Source of the DNA: Polytrichum commune
Lineage: Eukaryota > Streptophyta > Polytrichopsida > Polytrichales > Polytrichaceae
Direction: 5' to 3'
NCBI GenBank assembly: GCA_950295325.1
Contig: OX485808.1
Span: 17,628,527 to 17,692,526 of the forward strand
DNA length: 64,000 nt
Under the pieces are notes generated by a model. The model saw only the letters and a list, made by a program, of their open reading frames with translations, did no database searches and was not told the origin of the DNA. How positions within the stretch are numbered: the first letter of the stretch is position 1; every line of letters starts with the position of its first letter. Positions 24,590 through 37,652 of this stretch are shown here, piece by piece. A program made the position numbers and the translations under genes.

Positions 24590-26060
24590 TGCATGCACAA
24601 AGTAGACACACCATAGCAAAAGACACACATCAACACGATGGTCCTCACCCAAGAACAAGTATTGCAACGCATCTCACCATAATGCAAACAAGTGAAGCAC
24701 CAACAAGTGCAAGCAAAAAAAAAAAAAGTACAAACCAAACAAAACCCCAAACAACCATGCCCAAACTTGCACACCACCAACAATACACTCAAATATTTAT
24801 CCCTACACACAAACATACACAAACATGCATACAAAATTAAGCAATTTGTGTACCTAGCATGATCACTCCACCCCCCAACGGCCAATCAGCCCCCCGGCAA
24901 CAAAATCACAACACTTAGGCACAACCCATGGGCAAGCCAATCCCCTATATATTCACCACCCCAACCCACTTCAAGCACCGCCTTCCATTCCCAACCATCA
25001 ACCAACATAGTATCACATATCCAACAATGAAGATCAACAACTTGCCATCAACTACATCAACATCAAACCAATCTTAAGACCTAAAGAGACCAACACCCGC
25101 ACATAGAACGAGACACAAGTGCTCCCAAACATCAACCACCAGGAGATGCCGAAGACATCCTACGCTCAGACTCACAACCGCACAATGCCAAGAAGCCCAC
25201 TCAATTACCACCACCAACTTAGCAGTGTTGGAGTGTGCCCACATCCACGCAATGGAGTGAAACATAGGAGTTGCCAACACCTAAAGTTATGGTACCATGT
25301 CACAAGGAGGTCGCAATAGAGAGACAACTAGCAATCGCCACCAACAAGACACAATGAATCGACATGAACCTAATAGAGCCTAACCATCCCACACTTTACA
25401 CTATACACCCAAGAGTGTAATCCAAACAAAAACATCATAACTAACATGCCCACCATCCAAATACACCTTCCACCATAACAAATACATGACCATGATGGCA
25501 ACTATCATACCAACATATCACTTGAAAGATTATTGTGGCTATGGGAAAGATACTCGGCCAATATAAACACGCCCACACTCGACTTAATCCCCCACCCTCA
25601 TGCAAGACGTTGCAACATAAGTTCTCCTCCTAGCTAACAAATATATCAAACCAATACCCAAAAAGCAACTAAACACTATATCCCCCATACACAACCAGCA
25701 ATCCTAGACACCCTAATAAACACCTCCCAACTCACATATTCCTACTTCTCATACCCCCTTACATGCCCCCACCACATTCACACAATATCACTCCTCACTC
25801 AAGAGAGACAAAAAGAATCGGTTCACTAGGCCCAACCTACTCCACACAATGGGCATGATAAGGATACACTCACTTTACAAATACCAACCTTATACCCAAA
25901 CCATCAAATGGGCTAAAATGGTAGCGAAAGATAATCCGGATTAAAAAACTAATATTGTCTTCACACATAATGATTGGTTGCCCAACCAAACCAACCCTCT
26001 CCACCAAACAAAGATTATTTCCATCCTAACAATCCCCCCCCTTCCCCACCCTCCTTGCAT
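24590..26060. other. G-poor, A/C-rich strand-asymmetric tract
   Basis: The plus strand is strikingly low in G. Lines such as 25681-25800 hold only three G in 120 bases, while C and A dominate. No gene is recognisable. Long frames such as 24493-24885 on the minus strand arise because stops are rare in this composition. A similar but shorter tract lies at 41560-42100. Confidence 0.7.
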
Positions 26061-26093
26061 GTACTATTATGATAAGAGCCTCTCTTCACATGA

Positions 26094-26250
26094 CATTATT
26101 CAAATCCATAACAATGCTCTATGGGACTAATATTATTCCATGGGATATTCCATGATATTCCCAACATTCAGATTGAATGTGGGAAATATCCAAGAATATT
26201 ATGTGGATTAATGTTAGCCCCATGGAACATTGTTATGGATCTGAATAATG
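26094..26250. repeat. long hairpin, two arms of about 78 bp
   Basis: The left arm starts cattattcaaatccataaca at 26094 and the right arm ends tgttatggatctgaataatg at 26250. The arms are inverse with roughly 80 percent identity and almost no loop. This suits a tiny fold-back transposon or a small-RNA precursor. Confidence 0.8.
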
Positions 26251-28253
26251 TTATGCACCTTCATCCTCATCGTCTCCAATACACCAGTCCAATCCCAATT
26301 ACATAAATTTCTCCAAACCATCCCTAACCCTCTACTCACAATATGAATCACATACCCCCCTCCTCCCAACCTTCCCTCCACTACCATGGTTGCCCATCAA
26401 AATCTCTAAGGTTGAGGCATCAACAACCGATAAATAAGAGAGTTCGCAACCTTTTTACAACTCATTGTTAGTGGACTTTGATATCAATTCGTAAAAGAAT
26501 TGGTACTAGATCCATAATTTGATGGAGTTGAACACATCTTTATTCAAACACAATTGCAGACGTACATAATTTTCAACCTTGCAAATCATTGTATTATAGA
26601 GGACACTCTATTCCATGTTTACATGTGTTGGAATGTAGTTTCCATGTTGGATACAAGTGGGTTGTGGCGAATGTGCGCATGCCATTTGACAAATTTTGAG
26701 GGGTAATTAATTATTTTGTGTTGGAATAGATAGCCCTCTACATTAATAGAATTTAAACATAACCAAATAATGTCCATCTACCATACATCACCCCCTCATA
26801 TTGTAGTTCCTCAGGTTCCCACATATTTGTTTCACCTTTGTGTGTTCAAATAACATCACAAGCACCCCAAATTTGAAGGTAGAGGGTGCTTGAACCATCC
26901 TTTTAGCTTAATTGACCTATGCATAGCATCGTACTTGCATATGTGAGGGCAAAAACAACTTAGTAAATGGAAACACATTGCCATAAGAGTTTGATTTTTT
27001 TTTACCGCAACATGAATATAGCATGCAATGTTTTCCCCAACATGTACAAGTTTCTCAATGTTATCATATAGGGGGGCTTAACTAACCCACTAGGCAGCTA
27101 CAAAGCAAGCATTTTATAATATTAGTTTGGGCCTTCCCAACCTTTTAAGTTCCCATCCCATTCTACCCCATAGTTGGCTTCTTATAGCCTTATTCTGTCC
27201 ACGCTATAAACTTCATGAACCAGGCCTCGATCCTCTCGCGAGGGCCCACAACACTTACTAACTATGGTGTAACTAACCCATGTCTCTTGGAGTCGCCACC
27301 TTTATTAGTCTTCACCGACTCTTTCTAGAGCTTGACATGCCCATTGTAAGCCCTCCGTGCGGTACTCACCATATTTAATGTCGGTCCTTGAGGCAAATAG
27401 TTAGCATAGGGTGGCATCAGGCTTAACAATGGTACACTAACGAGAGGTGGGTACATGGGGCGGAATTAGGTAGGAAACAAAATCAGTATTGTCTATCTCG
27501 TCTAGTTTATCAAGGGACCATTTTGTAGTAGTATTTGTGGAAATTGTCTTTTTGTGTCAAAATCCTCTCGAACGTAGCAACTACACTTCGCGCATATGAG
27601 ATTTGTGGCAACCATGATAGGGTTCAAGTATAATCATACTCTCTATAGGTATATCATTGGTTCATTCCAACCTAATCTCAATAGACTGATTTGGAATCTA
27701 TGATTATGATACTAAGGTTAGAATATATTTCATATTTTAAAAGAGAAGTTTTAAAGGGTTCTGAACGTTTTTCACCTTCAACTAACATGGGTGTCACAAA
27801 TCCTTTACCAACTTTGGTGGGCTTAGAATTCGTGCCTCCTTAATTAAGTGGTTTACCAAGAACCTTCATCCCATTTATTTGTGGTTGTCTCATCCCAACT
27901 CAATCTCAGTAGACAAATTTGGGGTCTCTTGTTTCAGGAAAGGGGGAGGGACATTTACAACTTGCACAACATGATGCAGCAAGGACTGGCACTAGCCCAA
28001 CATAGTACTTCGGAGGTGACACCTAGGGGGTTTTTTAATTTTTTACATGGATTGTGAGCTAGGCCTTCATCGAGGCAAGTGAGTGATGATGAAAGGCTAA
28101 ACACCACCAAGAAGAATTGGATGCTTGACCCCATGGATCCGACCTTAAGGCCCAACCACTCGCCTTTCACTTAGGTACACTAGGTAGTCCTCATGTGGTG
28201 GGTGAATTTTTTTTTAAAAAAAAAAAAAAAAAACTCAACATTGACCACTCTAA
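26251..28253. other. geneless stretch upstream of the metalloprotease gene
   Basis: I see no supported gene. There is a T10-A18 run at about 28208-28233. Two diverged copies of a short phrase around ctcaatctcagtagac occur near 27685 and 27900. Confidence 0.4.
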
Positions 28254-28745
28254 TTGTGTAGTCTAGGTGGAAGTAATTTACACGCTTTCCACATGGTATC
28301 TAATACCATCTCAGCGAATGTGCAAGAGACACGTGGCACACTTTGCTATTATGTGCTTCAACGCAAGATTGCGGTGACACGGTGGCCGGTCAGTGGCCGT
28401 CTCGCCTCGCCTCAAGTCGCAGCCCAATCTGGCCTCGCAAAACTTCGGTCTCAACGATTGTTACATCGACCGCCACTGTCCAATTTCTCCACCAAATCCA
28501 TCAACATTCACAACGCTCAAAATTCCAGTGGTGGTAAGATGAGACACCTCTGGCTCGGAGTATTTCCTTTCTCTAGTTTGCAACATTGTCTTCAATTTGT
28601 CGCTCAAGCAAACTCAATTCGATGATCCGTGTCATTTCAATCGACAAATTCCGAGCTAGGCATCATGTTATACATTTCCCACAGGCATGCCATGTCTGCT
28701 TCTTATTAGTTCCAACTTCCATTTTCTCTTTTGAGCAGGTGAGAA
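28254..28745 (+). promoter_or_regulatory. 5' untranslated region and probable leader intron
   Basis: A GT-AG intron is plausible from 28534 (gtaagatg) to 28738 (ttttgagcag). Joining these sites leaves an in-frame TGA two codons before the ATG at 28746, so the upstream frame at 28254-28625 does not continue into the gene. That frame is best read as leader sequence. Confidence 0.45.
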
Positions 28746-31700
28746 ATGACTTCCATTGGATGCGTTCACATCATCGCTAGCCCGATTTACGAACACTCTG
28801 TGGGTTTCAAAGTTAGTGATCCCAAATGCGTCTTTCGAGATTCAAGTGCACCAATCAGGGTTTCATGTAGTAGGCCATCGGGGTTTAAGAAGGCTAAGAA
28901 GTCAACCCAACATCCGGTTCATGTGAAAGTGAAGCAAAGGGAATGGCAGGAGGCAGAGGATCCACAACTGGAGCCTTCAGTACGATTTAACCCTACGGTA
29001 ACTGAATTGGAGTGGAAGGAGTTCGAGGAAGCTGTGGAAACAAAAGATTTGCAAAGAGCACTCAATGTGCTGGAGGTTTTAAATAGGTTTCAATCAGATG
29101 GCCCTACTGTTGGTGAATATGATTCGGTTGAAACTAGGGCAGAGTCTTCCAATCAGACAGGGACTTCCGGAAGATTGTTTCTTCCCCGAACAGAATATAT
29201 GAAGGTTTTGAACACATGTCAGAGTGCCATGGATTTGGAAATGGTGGGCCAGGCATACCAATGGCTTCAAGATAGGGGAATGCTTGCGAATTTCGGAAAA
29301 TTTAAGTCTCGAGGTGCAATTACAGAAGACTCCATGTCAATTTTCTGCTCTCTATGTCAATTATAATTCAATCCTTTTTCTTATGCATATGAATTGAGAG
29401 TACATTCATAACATTCTCGAGTGGCCTATGAAGTCTCCTGGAGCAGATGGAATAATTCTTAGGTTATTTGGGTTCAAATGAAGACTTCATTTTCTGCTCT
29501 TTCAATCTTGGATTCTTTTCTTTTATTATCCATATGGCTTGAGGATACATTTATAACATTCTTGAGTAGCCTATCTAGTCTCCCGGGGCAAATGTAATAA
29601 TTCTTAGGTTATCCGGGTTTAAATCTCGAGATACAATTACAGAAGACTTCATATTCTGCTCTCTCATCTTGCATTCTTTCTTTTCTTATCCACATGGCTT
29701 GAGAGTACATTCATACATTCTTGAGTAGCCTATGCAGTCTCCTGGCATAATCAAAAACTTTCATAGGTTACTCGGATAACCTAAGAATGATTTTATATGG
29801 GGCGCACCAGGCACTCCTTCATGGTTTCATGTCCGTAAGATACGCAACAATGAGGTGTCAAATGATGAGAGCTTGCCACTTGACTGTGCTCAGCATTCAA
29901 CCATGCAATTAAGGACCTTAAATTATGGAAATCTATTCTTGAAGCCAGAATAGAAAGGGAGTGTCCTTACAAGACTCAAGAATTTTATGTCGATTGATTG
30001 TGGGAGTTGTGGTCACATGCCACAGTGTTTGAAGCTAGTGGAGAAGGGAAGACAATCACTCAGGAAGATATGTTGGCATCCTCTGGTCTAGATGGTACGT
30101 ACTAAACCTTCTGATAAATTTTCAAATAAAGATTTTCAATCTCCTGGGCCCTTCAATTAGGGGACCTCAATAGGCTTTAGTAACATCTCATCTGCTAGTG
30201 TAATTGCACGAGTGCTCAACTTGCTGAAGTAGTAGCACACCATTTATGAAAATTGCTACGAAGGGAGGCTGCCTTCGTTTTTGAAGGGGTTAATCCTGTC
30301 ACAGTTTCCTAATGCTCTCTTACGGACTGTACATCTGTTTGCAATTTCTCTGTGTTGTTGCAGCATCCAGCCTGTCTCCTAAAAAGTGGGGTATCAGTGG
30401 AGATTCGGGATTTGTACTTATTGGAGCAATTGCTCTTTACAGCATCCTTGGGAACAACTTCAACATTGATTTACGGCCAATTGCAGCTATAGTTGTTGGC
30501 TTGGGTTTACTGGACTCCATATATCTCGGAGGCACAGTCCAAGCTCAGGCCCTGTCCCTCTGGCTACCTTACAAGCGTCGAATATCTGTTCATGAAGCTG
30601 GACATGTCCTTGTGGGTGAGTTGTGGTCTTGCACATTGCACACTTGCCTTTCGTTTGAAGAATATGGTATCTGGCAGTTTGTGAGGTCAGTGAGAGAAGA
30701 TGCAGCAAAACATTGCTGAGAAGTCAATTTTTTGTACGTGTGCAGCATACCTGCTAGGGTGCCCAGTGAGGGGAGTGGTGCTTGATGCAGTGGAGGCCCT
30801 AAAAATTGGAGTTGCTGGTCAGGTGCAAGACAAGGCTTCTATATTCATCCTTTCTTACCCTAACCCGGGTTAATTACTTATAATTTCTTTGCATTTTCCT
30901 TTGTAAACTTTCAGTGGATTAAGTCGTGTTGATATGTTATGTACCTTGTAGAATTATCTGTTAGTTTAAAAAGAAATTCAGCTCAGTGGCTGGATATACG
31001 TTGCTTTTTATCACTCCAGATGTACACATTATGAAGTGTTGGTCAGCCATGGTTATTATCTGTAATTTGGAGATGATTGCAGCCTATTAGTGTCATGCTT
31101 TAATCTGGTGGATTTGGGTATTCATTCCACTCCAATCTTTTGCAGGCTGGCACTCAATTTTGGGATGCAACTTTGGAGCGAGAGCTTCGTGAAAACAGAT
31201 TGACAGGAGCTTCTCTTGACAGGTGTGTTACATTTCGGATACTGTGGGAATTCTTTAGAAACAAGATTCTGCATCCACTGCAACCTGCCTTATTTCTTAT
31301 TCTCACTTGCTCCTTTTGTCCTTTATTGAAGCAGATATTGTATAGTATTGTTTGCGGGCATTGCCGCCGAAGGTTTAGTCTATGGCGAAGCAGTGGGTGG
31401 TGAAAGTGATGAAAATCTGTATAAAGGGGTCATTTCTGGACTTCGGCCCCCTTGGGCTCCTGGTAAGGTGAGTACCTATTTGAGATTTTGCTTGAGCACT
31501 TCCTAACACTGATGCCATCAGTCGTTACTGTAAGTATCTTGATCGTCTTTTAGAATTATAATCTTCAGTTATTATAACCCTCTGTACCTGTGATTGATTT
31601 ATTTCTGTTGCAGATGTCAAACCATGCCCGGTGGTCAGTTCTCCAGGCCTTCAATCTTTTGAAAGAGAATCGGAAGGTCCACGAGGCTCTGGTTGAAGCT

Positions 31701-31769
31701 CTGTTGAAGGGGGCAAATTTGGCTTCGCTTGTGGAGACAATCGAGACCACTATGGCAGCCAAAGCATAA
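28746..31769 (+). CDS. plastid-type HEXXH membrane metalloprotease-like protein (FtsH/M41-related, VIR3-like)
   Basis: Seven exons give 443 residues: 28746-29313, 30026-30094, 30364-30615, 30746-30822, 31146-31222, 31335-31467, 31614-31769 (1332 nt with stop, all GT-AG). Exon 1 encodes a Ser/Arg-rich N-terminus suited to a plastid transit peptide, then a charged helical domain with KVLNTCQSAMDLEMV. Exon 3 has two hydrophobic segments (about 228-243 and 252-270) and HEAGH at 289-293, the zinc-binding HEXXH motif of M41 proteases. Exons 5-6 have GTQFWD and LFAGIAAEGLVYGEA. The AAA ATPase domain of true FtsH is absent, as in the Arabidopsis VIR3-type proteins I recall. Role inferred: thylakoid or envelope proteolysis affecting chloroplast development. 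The start is supported by an in-frame TGA just upstream. Confidence 0.85.
29300..29775 (+). repeat. intronic tandem triplication that copies the exon 1 / intron 1 junction
   Basis: Three diverged units of about 150-160 bases lie in intron 1. Common phrases are ttctgctct (about 29341, 29492, 29653), gtacattcata or its variant, acattctygagt, gtctcctgg and cttaggtta. The third unit even repeats the exon end and donor area: ctcgagatacaattacagaa at about 29624 against ctcgaggtgcaattacagaa at 29309. Confidence 0.7.
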
Positions 31770-32740
31770 CACATTCACAATAATTCTTTCATCAGTTTTG
31801 TGAAAGAAACCTGAATGACACCACATAGTAGGTTTCTAGGTTGAAGAACTAGATAAATCAAGTAGACAAGTGTTCTGGAAAGCGGCAAAGCTATGGAAGC
31901 TCAGAAACCTATTGGCCATTTGTGATCCCTCCATTGAACTGAGGTGTAATTTATGTACTATTTGAGATGAACTTACAATGACTTCCATGCATTATCAGCA
32001 AGAAAATGCGACAGAATCTTGTCAACACCATACTTCAACGCTATATTGACTTCAACGCTATATTAAAATCCCTAAAAACCCCAAAATTCCCAAAACTTGA
32101 AATTTCGTATTTTAAAATCCAGATTTTAAGCATTGGTGGAGAATATATCATTGACGTGAATTACAAGTTTGTGAGCTCATAGAAGCTGTTGACAACACCT
32201 TGTAAGTAGGTCTCATTATGGTGCTCATCTAACTTAATACTCAGTATTTGGTCTGAATCATTAGTGTCTGGTTGGTGCAATTTTGTCAGTCATCTATACT
32301 CGAGAGACAGCTACCTTATTCCCAATAATGAGGGCATTCTTACTACTCGGCTGTGCAGGTGCAAGTTTTCAGGAATCATCACCAACTAACTGTCAGTTCT
32401 TTGAGGCTTGAGCTTTGATTGCAAAAGAAGATAACGTAAGTATGAGAAGTATCAAATTTATGGATTCATTGCTAATGAGCCTTGATTCGGGCCTCAAATG
32501 TTCGGCCCCATTTAAAGTTTCGTATCGAAATTCCTATACCTAACCCCAATCAATGGGCCTTGGAGGCAAGAAAATAAAATCCCAGTTCTCATAAGTATCT
32601 GGCTCTGATTTAGTTCAAACTTTGCCGGTTATTGCATAATGACAAGCATCCATGCATCGGGGCTCGTGAAATCTTTCTATCTGCGTGAGGGAGGCCTTGA
32701 TGATGGCAAAGTGATCAATACGAAGTTTCAAAAGATTGGA
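31770..32740 (+). other. 3' flank of the metalloprotease gene
   Basis: This follows the TAA at 31767-31769 and should include the 3' untranslated region. No further gene is seen. Confidence 0.4.
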
Positions 32741-32748
32741 GGCTAAAA

Positions 32749-32932
32749 TATTCTACACAGCATCCCAAGAAATTATATGGGTGAACCTCATTACTGACTT
32801 ACTACACCAGAGTGAAAGCCTCGCATTATTAGGTGGTAAGTATTCTACACAGCATCCCAAGAAATTATATGGGTGAACCTCATTACTGACTTACTACACC
32901 AGAGTGAAAGCCTCGCATTATTAGGTGGTAAG
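32749..32932. repeat. perfect 92-bp tandem duplication
   Basis: Bases 32749-32840 and 32841-32932 are identical by eye, each beginning tattctacacagcatcccaa and ending attaggtggtaag. Identity implies a recent duplication or an assembly artefact. Confidence 0.9.
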
Positions 32933-34917
32933 TACCTCAACAAATCGGAGCCAATACTAAATAGTGCACCTAAGTTACTTTCTTCTCTTGCTGGAACCAT
33001 ATATTCCTTTCGTATAGGAATTCGTAGCTTGAAATAAATGCATTATAATCCACTCGATTCAAAACCACTAAAAAAAACCGTGGGCTTATCCTAAGACTCA
33101 TTGGTGTGGTGCGTGATGCTCTCATTCTACTTATGACATGTGGGCCTTATATGGTCACTCATCTTAATCGGACGCCTCTGTTTGAGTGGTATATGGTAAT
33201 GCTTGTAGTTTAAAACAAACACCTAAAAAAGCATGTGTCACGATGAGATTGGACTATGTGCTCAAAACAAGTTAACCCTTCTAGGGACACAATTGGGAAG
33301 GCCTATGTCATCACTCAAACAAAAAGAGAATCTTCATTTTAATCGCTTTTGTGTTTCAACTCCCATGATGAAACTTTAAATGTCAATCTTCTAGATTCAC
33401 AAATGCTACTTGAATGAGGCAATTTCTTATCCAATTGAACTGTCAAAATTGTATGTGGAGTTATTCTACGTGCTCACCTTCAACTTCCACCCCAATCATT
33501 TCAATCCATCTTCCACGTGTTCATACCAAATGTTGTGTGAGTATCTAAGTTCAACCATGCATCCATAGTGGTAAGTGTACATGTGACATACACTACCCGA
33601 CATTTAAATATCCACTTGACACTTGGACATATTCTACTTCAAAACTCCGTGATATCACTTATACACCCTTGAACATTATATGAACATTTTTAATACCTCT
33701 ACCTACCGGTATAATAGTTATAATAATAACAATACATGGACAATGTTGGTAAATGCCAAATCCTTGGAGGTGATGAACTTTCACCTCGATCACACCAACC
33801 CATCCATGCTTTGGGTGAACTAACTTAACCCCGTGCACTCATGCGAAGAGGATGTATGGGAAGTGCCTTCTTCATGAGCTGTCTACCCACCACATTCCAA
33901 GTTATAATTATCATGGCTTGTACACATCACCTACGGTTATTTTCAATCTTGAGTTGGTGTCATATGTTTCTTTTTCAATACCATTTGGGTATCTATAATG
34001 AGAATTTCACATGTTTTGATATTCATAACATCAGTAAGTAGCTTACATGATGGTCTCTTCTCAAAGGAGAGGTTGCAATCAAAACACTAGATGATAATTT
34101 ACAGTTGCTTGTCAAAAAGTTCATAGGACACATCTGAGTGCTCCCCATAAATTAATAATCCATAGACTATAGGAGAATTATCCTCATTCGATACAGAGTC
34201 CCACAAAACACAATCAAGGAGTTGTGTGATGTTACGTTAGTAGGGTACGCGTATTTGAGGAGATTTTTGTTAATGACGTCATTTGGGTCTATGTACCATG
34301 CAAGAACCTATGTGCCTAGGTAAAATCGCCCTAGTATCAATACGGTTTAGAATGGTGTTGGCCCAAGTAACAATTTAGATATAAAAAGATTCTCTCACTT
34401 TGAAACACCCATCAATTATCAATACTTGAATTTAGTATTACGAATTTCGATATTCGCAAGTTGGTTCTTTGATATCATGCATCCACATGTAAATTGCTCC
34501 AACATTGGTTATTCCCAATGTTGCATGGGTAGATGCACAACCAATGCATCAATAAAAGCATGTGGATGGGTATGAAATACCTTTTGCAACTTTCAATACT
34601 TGATACCCACTTGATATCTACCTATACACCGTTGCAAAGTTTCATAGTATCAACTATCATAGCACCGTGGCGATTTTGGTCATCAAAGAACCTCATTTTT
34701 ATAAAGGAAAAAAGCATAAACCTAGTAGAATATACTGTTTATAAATTAAAAATGAACGATTTGCCTAGACTGCCATGGGACTATGATACATGTCCTTGGA
34801 CACTTTCTAAATACCATTAATATTAAGGCCCACTAGTTGTCAATTTTTAAGATCTACATGTTTCAACATCATTAGCTATTGGTATGTGTCTCAAATGATG
34901 CCTGCGTGCAACATTGG
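32933..34917. other. geneless stretch with a family A-related fragment
   Basis: At about 33205-33350 there is agcatgtgtcacgatgagat, then tggactatgtgctcaaaac and gagaatcttcattttaa, as at 42880-43020 and 15935-16050. Elsewhere no gene is supported. Confidence 0.45.
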
Positions 34918-35094
34918 ATTTTATTTTTATTTTTATTTTTTCGAAACACATGACGTTGAGGTGCTTTTTGACCACTTGGATAGTATTTTGTCAAGTAGAG
35001 AGACAATTTCATGGCCGAGAATCAAACCGATGATCACTCCGTTTGGTTTGGGTACCTCTCCACTATTATCCAGTAGTTTAGGGTTATCTTGGAC
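34918..35094 (-). mobile_element. tRNA-derived SINE-like repeat, copy 3
   Basis: The plus strand reads tcaagtagagagacaatttc, gagaatcaaacc (degenerate box B inverse), ggtacctctccactat and agtttagggttatcttggac, collinear with copies 1 and 2. A (TTTTA)n run sits at 34918-34942, at the end opposite the 5' side. Confidence 0.6.
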
Positions 35095-35460
35095 CACAAC
35101 ATTGGATATTTCTATTCAAAGGCATTGGTCATTTGGAGTGAGATCCCAAGTCCGTAATTGTACTAAGGTACCATAGTACCGATTCCCTTTGGTTCCAATT
35201 GTGCCGGAATGTAATGGAATGTTCGAGTGCGACTTTATGAGGTCTGTCTACTTGTTTGTGGTAGTGGCACATGAAAATGCATGCAAACTTATTTTTAGAA
35301 TGTTGAATTTATGGGTCAATCAAAGAGCATGTGGTCCAATATGTATCAACATCTCGTGTCAACAACGCACATGTTCAATGTAAACAAAAACATGTGATAT
35401 CAAATTCCCTTTGTGGTTGTTTTGAAATTTTGCAGGGATGGATGGTGAGAGGAAATTGTT

Positions 35461-35585
35461 CCATACAAACATACCTCTCATTCATCTGACAACAACAACA
35501 TAAAATGGTATGTAGCATGGAGAATTATTTTTCTTGGTTAAACTGACACCAAACATAGTTTCAAAGGTCAAAATTGAGACAAAGA
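35461..35585. repeat. family B partial copy
   Basis: It contains catacctctcattcatctga, tggtatgtagcatgg and agaattat, corresponding to the left half of family B. The right inverted end is not seen. Confidence 0.45.
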
Positions 35586-37374
35586 GCAGTTAAACTTTGA
35601 ATGGTCATTGCACCCAACTAGCTAAGAGTTTGAATGGGATAATTCTTAGCGTATACTTGTGGAATGGTACCGAGAAGCTCTACAAAATGGAGTGTTATGT
35701 TTTGGTTAAATTGATTTTGGCAAAAAGATATCATCATTTAAAGGAACTAAGGGTGTTTCTTGAAGGTAGGTCTTGGTTGTGAGCACCACCAAGTTACAAG
35801 GTACGTACTTGCTTCAAAGAGATAAAGTCACTTGACGTACACCTAGAGTACATTGCTAGGAAGAGAGATGACACCCACCGTAGGCCAGTACATTGCTACC
35901 CTACATAAGCCCCTCTATTCAAACCCAAATACACGACGCCCCCCGCCCAAAAAAAAACACACACACACACAAGGACCTTACTACCTATTTGCAGGTTTCA
36001 TCCCTCACATACTATTACTAAGCTTTGTGTGAGGAAATTCCACCGATGCACTCAAAAGGGGAGCATTATCCTAGCATTTGAGGAAGAAATCCCAACATGC
36101 CCTCCAAATCTACCTAATATGTTAAGGGATCCTTTTGTGCTCAAAACCACTTGCTACAAACCCTAAACTATATCGTATTTACAGAAAATGTAGAAAGGTT
36201 CAGTGTTGAGTAGTGTGATGCAAAAATACCACAATATACACAAAAAAATATTAAACCTTTGTTGTTCGATACACCTCGGACCGTATACTAAACCTTCAAG
36301 CACAATAACAATATAGAACTACAAAACTAATTGGTCACTCAAAATGATATCCTACTTTAATATGTACCTAGATGCACTAGAATCATCATATGTCACTCTT
36401 TGATTTAGATGCACTCGTGATGAAATGAGGACAAAACGTCATATGCTCACCTTCACATTGTTACCTATATGAGATGTACGTGACATTTGCTTTGAGGTGC
36501 TTAAGAACTCACCTTCTTCAACGCCAAAACTTGCTTCGATTTCCACATAGATTTTGAGTGAGTCTCAAGCAATGATAATTTGTTGAGAGCCGAGCCACGA
36601 AGCATTCCATGGTGCTTACAATACACACTTATGATCAAATCATGGACCTTGGATGCACGGTCCTTAGAGAAAAAGCTAGTTGCCATGGAAGCCCTTATGG
36701 TCACCTCGGATTCAAAGCAAATGTTGTAGACTTGAGTGGTCAAGCTTGTACACCTATAGCAAGACCTAAAGGTTGCATTGACCATCACTATCACGTAGTC
36801 GTTCGCTTTCCTCTTTCTTTTGGACATTAGTGTGGCCGTTGGTTTCAAAAGTGGCTCAAAACAATAGTATAGAAAACTCTTAGTGCTTATCCATTAAAGG
36901 ACGCATGGCTTGAATATATGGCCGTATACGCAATTTTTATACAGGCCTCACCAAGTTCATAGATTGTAGTTTATAAAATTTTGGGTTTGAACCTTGCTTT
37001 ATAGTTTCTTATGCCAAGGAAAAATTAAAGGAAGCTCATGAGTCTTGATATTTATGATTAAAATATAACGTATGTATTTGTATTCAAGAGTACCCATAAC
37101 ATGGATTTGAACTTAACTCCTCAATAATATCAAGATTTTTAACTGATTAAAAGTGTATTTGCATAACAAGTTGATTACGAGTAGGATCATTAGGCTGAAT
37201 ATCGTATTTAGTGTCATAAGGTATTTTATGCCATTGTGGTCACTTTTGTAATGGCACTTCTTATGAATATGCTTACAAATATTGTCATCTCAATTTACAT
37301 TTGGTTCATTCACTTTTGGTATATTTTTCATCCTATCATTTATGTTATGAAGCACTATCACAAATGCTAGAAGT
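35586..37374. other. geneless stretch
   Basis: No gene is supported. A (CA)n tract lies at about 35957-35970. The antiparallel frames at 36501-36848 (minus) and 36609-36830 (plus) are unrecognised. Confidence 0.4.
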
Positions 37375-37652
37375 TTAGATGAAAAATCACTTAGCAGGTG
37401 ACGATAATCGCAACATTGTAAACCTATAATGTCCAATTTTTCTTACAAGGAATGATGATTAATGTTAGGTTCACATTTAGTGTTGGTGACACTGCATGGG
37501 CACTTTATAATTAGTGTTGAGCAAGAAAAATAGAATTGGTGACACTAAAATACAATATTCAATGTGCTCACATAGTTAACTAGAACTAGAAGTATGGAGC
37601 TCAAATACATGTTTTTGGTGCATAGAGGAACCTAGACTGGGCTTCTCAAATG

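Noticed and set aside
24493-24885. 130-residue minus-strand open frame
   Set aside because: Cys/Leu/Phe-rich low-complexity reading of the G-poor tract, where stop codons are rare by composition. No family resemblance.
28254-28625. Upstream coding exon of the metalloprotease gene
   Set aside because: Splicing through the plausible leader intron places a TGA two codons before the ATG, so this frame does not join the main one.
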